The notes under the pieces were generated by a model. That model saw nothing but the letters and a program-made list of their open reading frames with translations. It searched no databases and was not told where the DNA came from. 64,000 nucleotides of DNA from Pterois miles. Its lineage: Eukaryota; Chordata; Actinopteri; Perciformes; Scorpaenidae. Both the position numbers and the translations under genes were made by a program. Positions 49,101 to 59,038 of the stretch are shown one piece after another. The stretch's first letter is position 1; every line of letters begins with the position of its first letter. The DNA is taken from NCBI GenBank assembly GCA_947000775.1, contig CAMQGK010000514.1, positions 5,418,501 through 5,482,500 on the forward strand. The letters are read 5' to 3'.

Positions 49101-49931
49101 GGTAATGTAGATACTCTGGACCGTACTGTTGGTGAGAGAAGACATTTCGTGACCGTGGAGCTGACCGTCACACCTTTGGACATCTCTGCTATGGGTGGGC
49201 CATGTGAATTGGCTTTCACAGAGGAACTGGGAGGACAGCTATCACCAGAAATGAAAGAGGCAGTGGAGAACGGAGTACACAGCTCATATCTTCAAGGTAT
49301 CATTCAACAAAACTTAAGTCTCCTCTTGCAAACCGTCCTGACCTTTTATATTTCCAGATTGTATTATTTAAGAAGTAACTGAGCTCAAATTATTTTCAAT
49401 GCCTGCTTCTACCTTCAGGTCCATTGCTAGGTTATCCTTTACAGGGTGTATCTACGCTGATCCAAAGTGTCAACGTGGAACCAGGAACATCTCCGGCCAT
49501 GGCGTCCGCCTGTGTATCCCGCTGCATGCTGAAGGTAAACATTTCTGGGTTCTCATATCCTAACTGTACACCACAGGAGTATCAACAGTTGTGTTTCTGT
49601 GGCTGCAGGCCCTGAGGCTAGCAGGAGGTCAGGTCCTGGAGCCAGTGATGTCCCTGGAGGTGACTGTCGGGGAGGAACGCCTTGGCTCTGTGCTGGGGGA
49701 CTTGGCCCAAAGGCGAGGAACCGTCCGAGACATCCAGAGTCGTCATGACGACAAAGTGCTGCTAGCAACCGTGCCCCTGGCTGAGATGATGGTAAGATGA
49801 AACACGCAATTTCTTCTGTAGTTTTTGGTTTAATGGGTAACCCTGACAGTTGTTAATAGGGATGTTAATAATTAACCATTAGCCAACAGCTCTGCTCTTG
49901 AGGAGTTCTAACATCTATTTACTGGCAATCT

Positions 49932-49966
<35 letters not shown>

Positions 49967-50244
49967 GCACAAATACACACTGCATGTGATGCATTAACGT
50001 TGTTGGTTAACGTTTAGTAAATGGTTAACAAGGATTGCTTATCAGTTAGAAAAAAAAAAAAATCAGAATTTAGCATCCCTAGTTGTTAATTATTTGTACC
50101 TGTATCCTTTTAAAGGGCTATTCCACCATCCTGCGAACACTAACATCTGGCAATGCCACCTTCTCCCTGGAGCTGGATACGTATGAGGCCATGAACCCCC
50201 AGGACCAGAACATCCTTCTTAAACGAATGGCTGGTCTACTGTGA
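40424..50244 (+). CDS. gfm2: Mitochondrial ribosome recycling GTPase EF-G2mt, 20 exons
   Basis: Twenty exons (40424-40465, 40556-40640, 41400-41445, 41535-41632, 41723-41848, 41930-42018, 42110-42198, 42291-42351, 43645-43830, 43925-44005, 44093-44241, 46126-46266, 46350-46449, 46698-46884, 47998-48074, 48157-48295, 49111-49296, 49419-49534, 49609-49791, 50116-50244) join in phase to 769 residues (human 779). The basic N-terminus (MHVRASRTLSRMIW) suits a mitochondrial targeting peptide. GTPase motifs: AHIDAGKTT (66-74), ERGITIQSA (switch I), DTPGH (130-134) and NKMD (184-187). Domains II-V follow, with CGMGELHIEI and DLAQRRG. GFM2 is known to split mitochondrial ribosomes together with MRRF after termination. 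Exon 2 must be read GRYLLTAGLQCC to keep phase; another open frame there is a shadow. Introns 8, 11 and 14 are swollen by mobile elements. Confidence 0.97.
40685..40782. mobile_element. 98-bp TA-flanked miniature element
   Basis: Left terminus AGGCCCTTTCCACAGCAGCC and right terminus GGCTGCTGTGAAAAGGGCCT are about 22-bp inverted repeats with one mismatch, bounded by TA on each side. It is inserted in a dispersed repeat directly after gfm2 exon 2. Confidence 0.85.
41050..41290 (-). repeat. Dispersed repeat shared with the torsin intron
   Basis: In reverse complement it shows 'aagcctcttggatcagctga' and 'gctgaaaacagggct', matching 30795-30860, and 'gatgaagtgttcct', matching 30761-30775. It lies in gfm2 intron 2. 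Confidence 0.6.
42366..42701 (-). mobile_element. tRNA-derived SINE, copy B (most intact)
   Basis: On the minus strand: head GGGGCGGCAGTAGCTCAGTC, A-box-like TAGCTCAGT, B-box-like GGTTCAAGTCCCG, body and a 3' end ACTAATAAAGGTAGATC followed by (TTC)n. About 336 bp. It shares its whole body with copies A and C. Located in gfm2 intron 8. Confidence 0.88.
42831..43256. mobile_element. TTAA miniature DNA element, copy 3, right end lost
   Basis: Starts AGGACCAGTGTGTAACA directly after TTAA (42827-42830), again inside the dispersed 'gtggtggaacaagtgctcag' repeat. Shares 'ataatcacctgaaa' and 'gcttagaatgag' with copies 1 and 2. A CT microsatellite has expanded inside it and the right third is missing. 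Confidence 0.6.
43061..43137. repeat. (CT)n microsatellite
   Basis: About 38 CT dinucleotides, followed by a C-rich edge, in gfm2 intron 8. Ser-Leu and Arg-Glu reading frames over it are artefacts. Confidence 0.98.
43290..43580. repeat. Dispersed repeat related to 45510-46082
   Basis: Shares 'tatatatttattattg', 'attgtccagaaa' and an end resembling 'gttaactttgatagccct' with the element at 45510-46082. Lies directly before gfm2 exon 9. Confidence 0.55.
44294..45472. mobile_element. 1.18-kb TTAA-flanked element with about 28-bp inverted ends
   Basis: Bounded by TTAA (44290-44293 and 45473-45476). The left end AGGATGATTCAAGCATGATT pairs with the right end, which in reverse complement reads AGGACAATTCCAGCATGATT. 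A non-autonomous piggyBac-like element is the best fit. I saw no transposase frame. It fills much of gfm2 intron 11. Confidence 0.75.
45510..46082. mobile_element. Dispersed repeat ending 'gacagccct'
   Basis: Begins 'tcagcgttatcaatcggtta' and ends 'cattacctttgacagccct', roughly complementary termini (AGGGCTGTCAAAGG when reversed). A common fish interspersed repeat of uncertain class, in gfm2 intron 11 just before exon 12. Confidence 0.5.
46930..47920 (-). mobile_element. 5'-truncated RLE-type non-LTR retrotransposon in gfm2 intron 14
   Basis: A roughly 1-kb insertion, higher in GC than the intron around it. It carries the C-terminal coding end plus a short 3' UTR of a retrotransposon on the strand opposite to gfm2. 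The upstream edge falls near 47915, only about 80 bp from gfm2 exon 15. Severe 5' truncation is typical of target-primed reverse transcription. Confidence 0.75.
47129..47905 (-). CDS. Zinc knuckle plus restriction-like endonuclease end of a retrotransposon protein
   Basis: An intact 258-codon frame that actually continues in frame a few codons upstream (VWG before the Met), so the Met is internal and the protein is truncated. CPLCTAPATLKHIMVGC is the CCHC zinc knuckle that follows reverse transcriptase in R2/R4/NeSL/Hero-type elements. Downstream, RPDLVLWS...IIELTVPWE matches the PD-(D/E)xK restriction-like nuclease core, followed by YERRKLRY. This family of nucleases nicks target DNA to prime reverse transcription. 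The reverse transcriptase itself is absent. No stop or frameshift interrupts the frame, which suggests a fairly recent insertion. Exact clade is not decided from sequence memory. Confidence 0.78.
   Translation of the reverse strand: MESNRLSFIVRATYDMLPSPTNLQLWFGKDPSCPLCTAPATLKHIMVGCRTSLTQGRYTWRHNQVLRCLADKLECKRVSINVQPTSNQKVGRHPPLVLEGEKLRTKPSDPDLGPLNAARDWQMRVDLDQRLIFPPEIATTTLRPDLVLWSNTCQLVYIIELTVPWEDAIEEAYERRKLRYSNIAAEAEDRGWKVRVRPVELGCRGFVASTAAKLLSEVGVRGQAHRQAIKELANTAERTSHWLWLKRSDTSLAVKANT
48296..49110 (+). other. gfm2 intron 16
   Basis: An 815-bp intron. I see no coding potential; parts such as 48720-48830 ('agaccaagatcatgcagatag') may be repeat-derived. Confidence 0.4.
49933..49962. repeat. 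(CA)n microsatellite
   Basis: About 15 CA dinucleotides in gfm2 intron 19. Confidence 0.97.
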
Positions 50245-50495
50245 TCCTCTGTTCATGGGACCAGCGGCCTTCTGAGACCAACGCATGGCTAGAAACCCAC
50301 ACCAGGACTTAAAGTAAATATCAGTAAGTAAAATGCTATTTATAGTATAAAAGACTGCAGGCAAGAGGCAAAGACATCACAAATTGTATACCATGTTCTT
50401 GGCTCAATGCAAAATACATTTGGAGCAAAAATATTTCATACCCTTGGTTTGTTTTTTTTAAAATATGAAACACAAAACACCAAAAATGTCAACAT

Positions 50496-50501
50496 TTTAT
50501 T
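50496..50501 (-). terminator. hexb poly(A) signal
   Basis: AATAAA on the minus strand, 234 bp beyond the hexb stop codon. The 3' UTRs of gfm2 and hexb share the 490 bp between the two stop codons, so they converge closely or overlap. Confidence 0.6.
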
Positions 50502-50734
50502 CACAATCGCTTATACAAACATTGATAAAAAAGAGTGCATACATTCAAGATGTTTGACATTTGATGTGATAGAGTTCTGTAGAGCAGATTTAAAAAGGAT
50601 GATGCGTCAGTGCAGTGACATTTCTTCATAGGCAGCCATACGTTTGATTTGTCAGTTAAAAATACAAGCATGGAATTGATTGGATATGGATTTGCTTCCC
50701 TTTGCTGTTCCCAAGGCCAGCCTCTCAGTTGTTA

Positions 50735-50798
50735 TCAGATACCGTTGTACTCACGGGGACAGTAGCTGGAAAACAGCGGCTCAGCTGGGATCCCACGC
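50735..50798 (-). CDS. hexb: Beta-hexosaminidase last exon (partial gene)
   Basis: On the minus strand, after the acceptor ctatctaag, this exon codes RGIPAEPLFSSYCPREYNGI and stop. RGI-A-PL---YC--E is the conserved C-terminal signature of lysosomal beta-hexosaminidases, where the Cys forms a disulphide. Tail-to-tail placement with gfm2 matches human HEXB-GFM2, which supports hexb over hexa. The exon enters in phase 2, with the rest of the first codon in an exon beyond the window. All upstream exons must lie past base 64000, on the far side of the tandem array. The polypyrimidine tract before the acceptor is modest. Confidence 0.72.
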
Positions 50799-50859
50799 CT
50801 TAGATAGAAAAGATAGTTTAGATGATCAGTGTTTTGTATTCAATTAATACACCTTAATT

Positions 50860-51250
50860 GTGGACATGCTATACTGTGACTTTTTTCAACATACTAGGAC
50901 TTTTTTCGACATGCTATACTGACATTTTTTTGATATGGTATACTATGACTTTTCAACATGCAATACGATGACTTTTTGATCACTTTTTTCCACCACACAC
51001 TATACTATGACTATACACTTTTTTTTCGAGATGCTGAACTGACTTTTTTCGATATATTATACTAATAATTTGACATTTTCACAAAATTTTCGACATACTA
51101 TACTATGATGTTTTTACACGAAAATTTTGACATACTATACTTGAACGTTTTTTCAATAAATTTTCGACATGCTATACTATGACATTTTTTTGTAAAATGT
51201 TTCAACATTAGATAAAATGACTTTTTTTTCACCATAGAATCATTTTAGTT
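50860..51250. repeat. Divergent short-monomer edge of the large array
   Basis: Repeated but heterogeneous units of about 30-45 bp, each carrying a version of CGACATGCTATACTATGAC followed by a T run (for example at 50862, 50890, 50917, 50955, 51090, 51132, 51165). They grade into the regular long unit after about 51250. Confidence 0.85.
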
Positions 51251-54215
51251 TTTTTAGTTATGACTGTTTTCATGATTTTTTTCAACATACAAAAATTTGA
51301 CGTTTTTATTGTAAAATTTGACACACGATACTATGGCGTTTTTTTTGTAAAATTTTCCAATATTTCACGAAATGACTTTTGTTCACCATAGAATCATTCT
51401 ACATGCTATAATACGACCGTTTTCATGATTTTTTTCGACATCAGAAAAATTTGATTTTTTCATCGAAAAATTTCGACATACTATACTATGCCGTTTTTTT
51501 TTTGAAAAATTTTCAAACATTTCACGAAATGACTTTTGTTCACCATAGAATCATTCTACATGCTATAATATGACCGTTTTCATGATTTATTTCAACATCA
51601 GAAAAATTTGACGTTTTCATCGAAAAATTTCGACATACTATACTATGGCGTTTTTTTTTTTTTTTTTTTTAATTTTCCAGCATTTCACAAAATGACTTTT
51701 GTTCACCATAGAATCATTCTACATGCTATAATATGACCGTTTTCATGATTTTTGTCGACATCAGAAAAATTTGACGTTTTCACTGAAAGATTTCGACATA
51801 CTATACTATGGCGTTTTTTTTTTTTTTTTTTTTCCAGCATTTCACAAAATGACTTTTGTTCACCATATAATCATTCTACATGCTATAATATGACCGTTTT
51901 CATGATTTTTTCGACATCAAAAAATTTGACGCTTTTATCAAAAAATTTCGACATACTATACTATGGCGTTTTTTTTTTTTGTAAAATTTTCCAGCATTTC
52001 ACAAAATGACTTTTGTTCACCATAGAATCATTCTACATGCTATAATACGACGGTTTTTATGATTTTTTTCGACATCAGAAAAATTTGACGTTTTCATCGA
52101 AAAATTTCAACATACTATACTATTGCGTTTTTTTTTGTAAAATTTTCCAACATTTCACAAAATGACTTTTGTTCACCATAGAATCATTCTACATGCTATA
52201 ATATGACCGTTTTCATGATTTGTTTCGACATCAGAAAAATTTGACGTTTTCATCGAAAAATTTCGACATACTATACTATGGCGTTTTTTTTTTTTTTTTT
52301 TTTTCCAGCATTTCACAAAATGACTTTTGTTCACCATATAATCATTCTACATGCTATAATATGACAGTTTTCATGATTTTTTTCAACATCAGAAAAATTT
52401 GACGTTTTCATCGAAAAATTTCGACATACTATACTATGGCGTTTTTTTTTTTTTTTTTTTTCAGCATTTCACAAAATGACTTTTGTTCACCATAGAATCA
52501 TTCTGCATGCTATAATATGACCGTTGTCATGATTTTTTTCAACATCAGAAAAATTTGACGTTTTCATCGAAAAATTTCGACATACTATACTATGGCGTTT
52601 TTTTTTTTTTTTTTTTTTTTCCAGCATTTCACAAAATGACTTTTGTTCACCATAGAATCATTCTACATGCTATAATACGACCGTTTTCATGATTTTTTCG
52701 ACATCAGAAAAATTTGACGCTTTCATCAAAAAATTTCGACATACTATACTATGGCGTTTTTTTTTTTTTTGTAAAACTTTCCAGCATTTCACGAAATGAC
52801 TTTTGTTCACCATAGAATCATTCTACATGCTATAATACGACCGTTTTCATGATTTCTTTCGACATCAGAAAAATTTGACGTTTTAAGCGAAAAATTTCGA
52901 CATACTATACTATGGCGTTTTTTTTTATTATTTTATTTTCCAGCATTTCACAAAATGACTTTTGTTCACCATAGAATCATTCTACATGCTATAATACGAC
53001 CGTTTTCATGATTTGTTTCGTCATCAGAAAAATTTGACGTTTTCAACGAAAAATTTCGACATGCTATACTATGGCGTTTTTTTTTTTTTTGTAAAATTTT
53101 CCAGCATTTCACAAAATGACTTTTGTTCACCATAGAATCATTCTACATGCTATAATATGACCGTTGTCATGATTTTTTTCAACATCAGAAAAATTTGACG
53201 TTTTCATCGAAAAATTTCGACATACTATACTATGGCGTTTTTTTTTTTTTTTTGTAAAATTTTCCAGCATTTCACAAAATGACTTTTGTTCACCATAGAA
53301 TCATTCTACATGCTATAATACGACCGTTTTCATGATTTTTGTCGACATCAGATAAATTTGACGTTTTCACTGAAAGATTTCGACATACTATACTATGGCG
53401 TTTTTTTTTTTTTTTTTTTCCAGCATTTCACAAAATGACTTTTGTTCACCATAGAATCATTCTACATGCTATAATACGACCGTTTTCATGATTTTTTTCG
53501 ACATCAGAAAAATTTTACGTTTTCATCGAAAAATTTCGACATACTATACTATGGCGTTTTTTTTTTTTTTTTTTTTTTTTACTTTCCAGCATTTCACAAA
53601 ATGACTTTTGTTCACCATACAATCATTCTACATGCTATAATACGACCGTTTTCATGATTTTTTTCAACATCAGAAAAATTTGACGTTTCCATCGAAAAAT
53701 TTCGACATACTATACTATGCCGTTTTTTTTTTTTGTAAAATTTTCCAGCATTTCACAAAATGACTTTTGTTCACCATATAATCATTCTACATGCTATAAT
53801 ATGACCGTTTTCATGATTTTTTCGACATCAGAAAAATTTGACGTTTTCATCAAAAAATTTCGACATACTATACTATGGCGTTTTTTTTTTTTTTTTTTTT
53901 GTAAAATTTTCCAGCATTTCACAAAATGACTTTTGTTCACCATAGAATCATTCTACATGCTATAATATGACCGTTTTCATGATTTGTTTCGACATCAGAA
54001 AAATTTGACGTTTTCATCGAAAAATTTCGACATACTATACTATGGCGTTTTTTTTTTTTTTTTTTTTGTAAAACTTTTTTCCAGCATTTCACAAAATGAC
54101 TTTTGTTCACCATAGAATCATTCTACATGCTATAATATGACCGTTTTCATGATTTTTTTCAACATCAGAAAAATTTGAGGTTTTCATAGAAAAATTTCGA
54201 TATACTATAATATGG

Positions 54216-54248
<33 letters not shown>

Positions 54249-57200
54249 ATTAAATAAATAAACTTTTGTTCACCATAGAATCATTCTACATGCTATAATA
54301 CGACCGTTTTCGATACATCAGAAAAATTTGACGTCTTCAAAGAAAAATTTCGACATACTATACTATGGCGTTTTTTTTTTTTTTGTAAAATTTTCCAGCA
54401 TTTCACAAAATGACTTTTGTTCACCATAGAATCATTCTACATGCTATAATACGACCGTTTTCATGATTTTTTCGACATCAGAAAAATTTGACGTTTTCAT
54501 CGAAAAATTTCGACATACTATACTATGGCGTTTTTTTTTTTTTTTTTTTTATTTTCCAGCATTTCACAAAATGACTTTTGTTCACCATAGAATCATTCTA
54601 CATGCTATAATACGACCGTTTTCATGATTTTTTTCAACATCAGAAAAATTTGACGTTTTCATCGAAAAATTTTGACATACTATACTATGGCGTTTTTTTA
54701 TAATTTTTTTTTTATTTTCCAGCATTTCACAAAATGACTTTTGTTCACCATAGAATCATTCTACATGCTATAATACGACCGTTTTCATGATTTTTTTCAA
54801 CATCAGAAAAATTTGACGCTTTCATCAAAAAATTTCGACATACTATACTATGGCGTTTTTTTTTTTTTGTAAAATTTTCCAGCATTTTACAAAATGACTT
54901 TTGTTCACCATATAATCATTCTACATGCTATAATACGACCGTTTTCATGATTTTTTTCAACATCAGAAAAATTTGACGTTTTCATCGAAAAATTTCGACA
55001 TACTACCCTATGGCGTTTTTTTTTTTTTTTTCTTTTGTAAAATTTTCCAGCATTTCACAAAATGACTTTTGTTCACCATAGAATCATTCTACATGCTATA
55101 ATATTACCGTTTTCATGATTTATTTCAACATCAGAAAAATTTGACGTTTTCATCGAAAAATTTCGACATACTATACTATGGCGTTTTTTTTTTTTTTTTT
55201 CAGCATTTCACAAAATGACTTTTGTTCACCATAGAATCATTCTACATGCTATAATACGACCGTTTTCATGATTTTTTTCAACATCAGAAAAATTTGACGT
55301 TTTCATCGAAAAATTTCGACATACTATACTATGGCGTTTTTTTTTTTTTTTTTTTTTATTTTCCAGCATTTCACAAAATGACTTTTGTTCACCATAGAAT
55401 CATTCTACATGCTATAATACGACCGTTTTCATGATTTTTTTCAACATCAGAAAAATTTGACGCTTTCATCAAAAAATTTCGACATACTATACTATGGCGT
55501 TTTTTTTTTTTTTGTAAAATTTTCCAGCATTTCACAAAATGACTTTTGTTCACCATAGAATCATTCTACATGCTATAATACGACCGTTTTCATGATTTTT
55601 TTCAACATCAGAAAAATTTGACGCTTTCATCAAAAAATTTCGACATACTATACTATGGCGTTTTTTTTTTTTTTGTAAAATTTTCCAGCATTTTACAAAA
55701 TGACTTTTGTTCACCATATAATCATTCTACATGCTATAATACGACCGTTTTCATGATTTTTGTCGACATCAGAAAAATTTGACGTTGTCACTGAAAGATT
55801 TCGACATACTATACTATGGCGTTTTTTTTTTTTTTTTCAGCATTTCACAAAATGACTTTTGTTCACCATAGAATCATTCTACATGCTATAATACGACCGT
55901 TTTCATGATTTTTTCGACATCAGAAAAATTTGACGCTTTCATCAAAAAATTTCGACATACTATACTATGGCGTTTTTTTTTTTTGTAAAACTTTCCAACA
56001 TTTCACGAAATGATTTTTGTTCACCATAGAATCATTCTACATGCTATAATACAACCGTTTTTATGATTTTTTTCGACATCAGAAAAATTTGACGTTTTCA
56101 TCGAAAAATTTCGACATACTATACTATGGCGTTTTTTTTTTTGTAAATTTATCCAACATTTCACGAAATGACTTTTGTTCACCATAGATTCATTCTACAT
56201 GCTATAATACTTCCGTTTTTATGATTTCTTTCGACATCAGAAAAATTTGACGTTTTCATCGAAAAATTTCGACATACTATACTATGGCGTTTTTTTTTTT
56301 GTAAAATTTTCCAGCATTTCACAAAATGACTTTTGTTCACCATAGAATCATTCTACATGCTATAATACGACCGTTTTCATGATTTTTTTCAACATCAGAA
56401 AAATTTGACGTTTTCATCGAAAAATTTCGACATACTATACTATGGCGTTTTTTTTTTTTTTTTTTTTTTTTCCAGCATTTCACAAAATGACTTTTGTTCA
56501 CCATAGAATCATTCTACATGCTATAATACGACCGTTTTCATGATTTTTTTCAACATCAGAAAAATTTGACGTTTTCATCGAAAAATTTCGACATACTATA
56601 CTATGGCGTTTTTTTTTTTTGTAAAATTTTCCAGCATTTCACGAAATGACTTTTGTTCACCATAGAATCATTCTACATGCTATAATACGACCGTTTTCAT
56701 GATTTTTTTCGACATCAGAAAAATTTGACGTTTTCATCGAAAAATTTCGACATACTATACTATGGCGTTTTTTTTTTTTTTTTTTATTTTCCAGCATTTC
56801 ACAAAATGACTTTTGTTCACCATAGAATCATTCTACATGCTATAATACGACCGTTTTCATGATTTTTTTCAACATCAGAAAAATTTGACGTTTTCATCGA
56901 AAAATTTCGACATACTATACTATGGCGTTTTTTTAAATTTTTTTTTTTTTTTTCCAGTATTTAAAAAAATGATTTTTTTCCACAAAATAATCATTCAAAA
57001 TGTAAAAAAACCACCGTTTTGATTTTTTTCAACATCAGAAAAATTTGACGTCTTCATCGAAAAATTTCGACATACTACCCTATGGCGTTTTTTTTTTTTT
57101 TTTTTTTTTGTAAAATTTTCCAGCATTTCACAAAATGACTTTTGTTCACCATAGAATCATTCTACATGCTATAATATTACCGTTTTCATGATTTATTTCA

Positions 57201-57728
57201 ACATCAGAAAAATTTGACGTTTTCATCGAAAAATTTCGACATACTATACTATGGCGTTTTTTTTTTTTTTTTTTTATTTTCCAGCATTTCACAAAATGAC
57301 TTTTGTTCACCATAGAATCATTCTACATGCTATAATATGACCGTTTTCATGATTTGTTTCGACATCAGAAAAATTTGACGTTTTCATCGAAAAATTTCGA
57401 CATACTATACTATGGCGTTTTTTTTTTTTGTTATTTTCCAGCATTTCACAAAATGACTTTTGTTCACCATAGAATCATTCTACATGCTATAATATGATCG
57501 TTTTCATGATTTTTTTCAACATCAGAAAAATTTGACGTTTTCATCGAAAAATTTCGACATACTATACTATGGCGTTTTTTTTTTTGTAAAATTTTCCAAC
57601 ATTTCACGAAATGACTTGTTCACCATAGACTCATTCTACATGCTATAATACGACCGTTTTCATGATTTTTTCGACATGAGAAAAATTTGACGTTTTCATC
57701 GAAAAATTTCGACATACTACCCTATGAC

Positions 57729-57767
<39 letters not shown>

Positions 57768-59007
57768 CCAAAAATTAAAAAAAAATTTTGTTCACCATAG
57801 AATCATTCTACATGCTATAATATGACCGTTTTCATGATTTGTTTCGACATCAGAAAAATTTGACGTTTTCATCGAAAAATTTCGACATACTATACTATGG
57901 CGTTTTTTTTTTTTTTGTTATTTTCCAGCATTTCACAAAATGACTTTTGTTCACCATAGAATCATTCTACATGCTATAATATGACCGTTTTCATGATTTA
58001 TTTCAACATCAGAAAAATTTGACGTTTTCATTGAAAAATTTCGACATACTATACTATGCCGTTTTTTTTTTTTAGTAAAATTTTCCAGCATTTCACAAAA
58101 TGACTTTTGTTCACCATAGAATCATTCTACATGCTATAATACGACCGTTTTCATGATTTTTTTCAACATCAGAAAAATTTGACGCTTTCATCAAAAAATT
58201 TCGACATACTATACTATGGCGTTTTTTTTTTTTTTTGTAAAATTTTCCAGCATTTTACAAAATGACTTTTGTTCACCATATAATCATTCTACATGCTATA
58301 ATACGACCGTTTTCATGATTTTTGTCGACATCAGAAAAATTTGACGTTGTCACTGAAAGATTTCGACATACTATACTATGGCGTTTTTTTTTTTTTTTTC
58401 AACATTTCACAAAATGACTTTTGTTCACCATAGAATCATTGTACATGCTATAATATGACCGTTTTCATGATTTGTTTCGACATCAGAAAAATTTGACGTT
58501 TTCATCGAAAAATTTCGACATACTATACTATGGCGTTTTTTTTTTTTTTTTTCAGCATTTCACAAAATGACTTTTGTTCACCATAGAATCATTCTACATG
58601 CTATAATACGACCGTTTTCATGATTTTTTTCAACATCAGAAAAATTTGACGTTTTCATCGAAAAATTTCGACATACTATACTATTGCGTTTTTTTTTTGT
58701 AAAATTTTCCAGCATTTCACAAAATGACTTTTGTTCACCATAGAATCATTCTACATGCTATAATACGACCGTTTTCATGATTTTTTTCAACATCAGAAAA
58801 ATTTGACGCTTTCATCAAAAAATTTCGACATACTATACTATGGCGTTTTTTTTTTTTTTTTGTAAAATTTTCCAGCATTTTACAAAATGACTTTTGTTCA
58901 CCATATAATCATTCTACATGCTATAATACGACCGTTTTCATGATTTTTGTCGACATCAGAAAAATTTGACGTTGTCACTGAAAGATTTCGACATACTATA
59001 CTATGGC

Positions 59008-59038
<31 letters not shown>

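Noticed and set aside
51752..53929. Phe-rich reading frames with a repeated protein text
   Set aside because: They are the tandem repeat unit translated across T runs; the frame breaks whenever T-run length changes.
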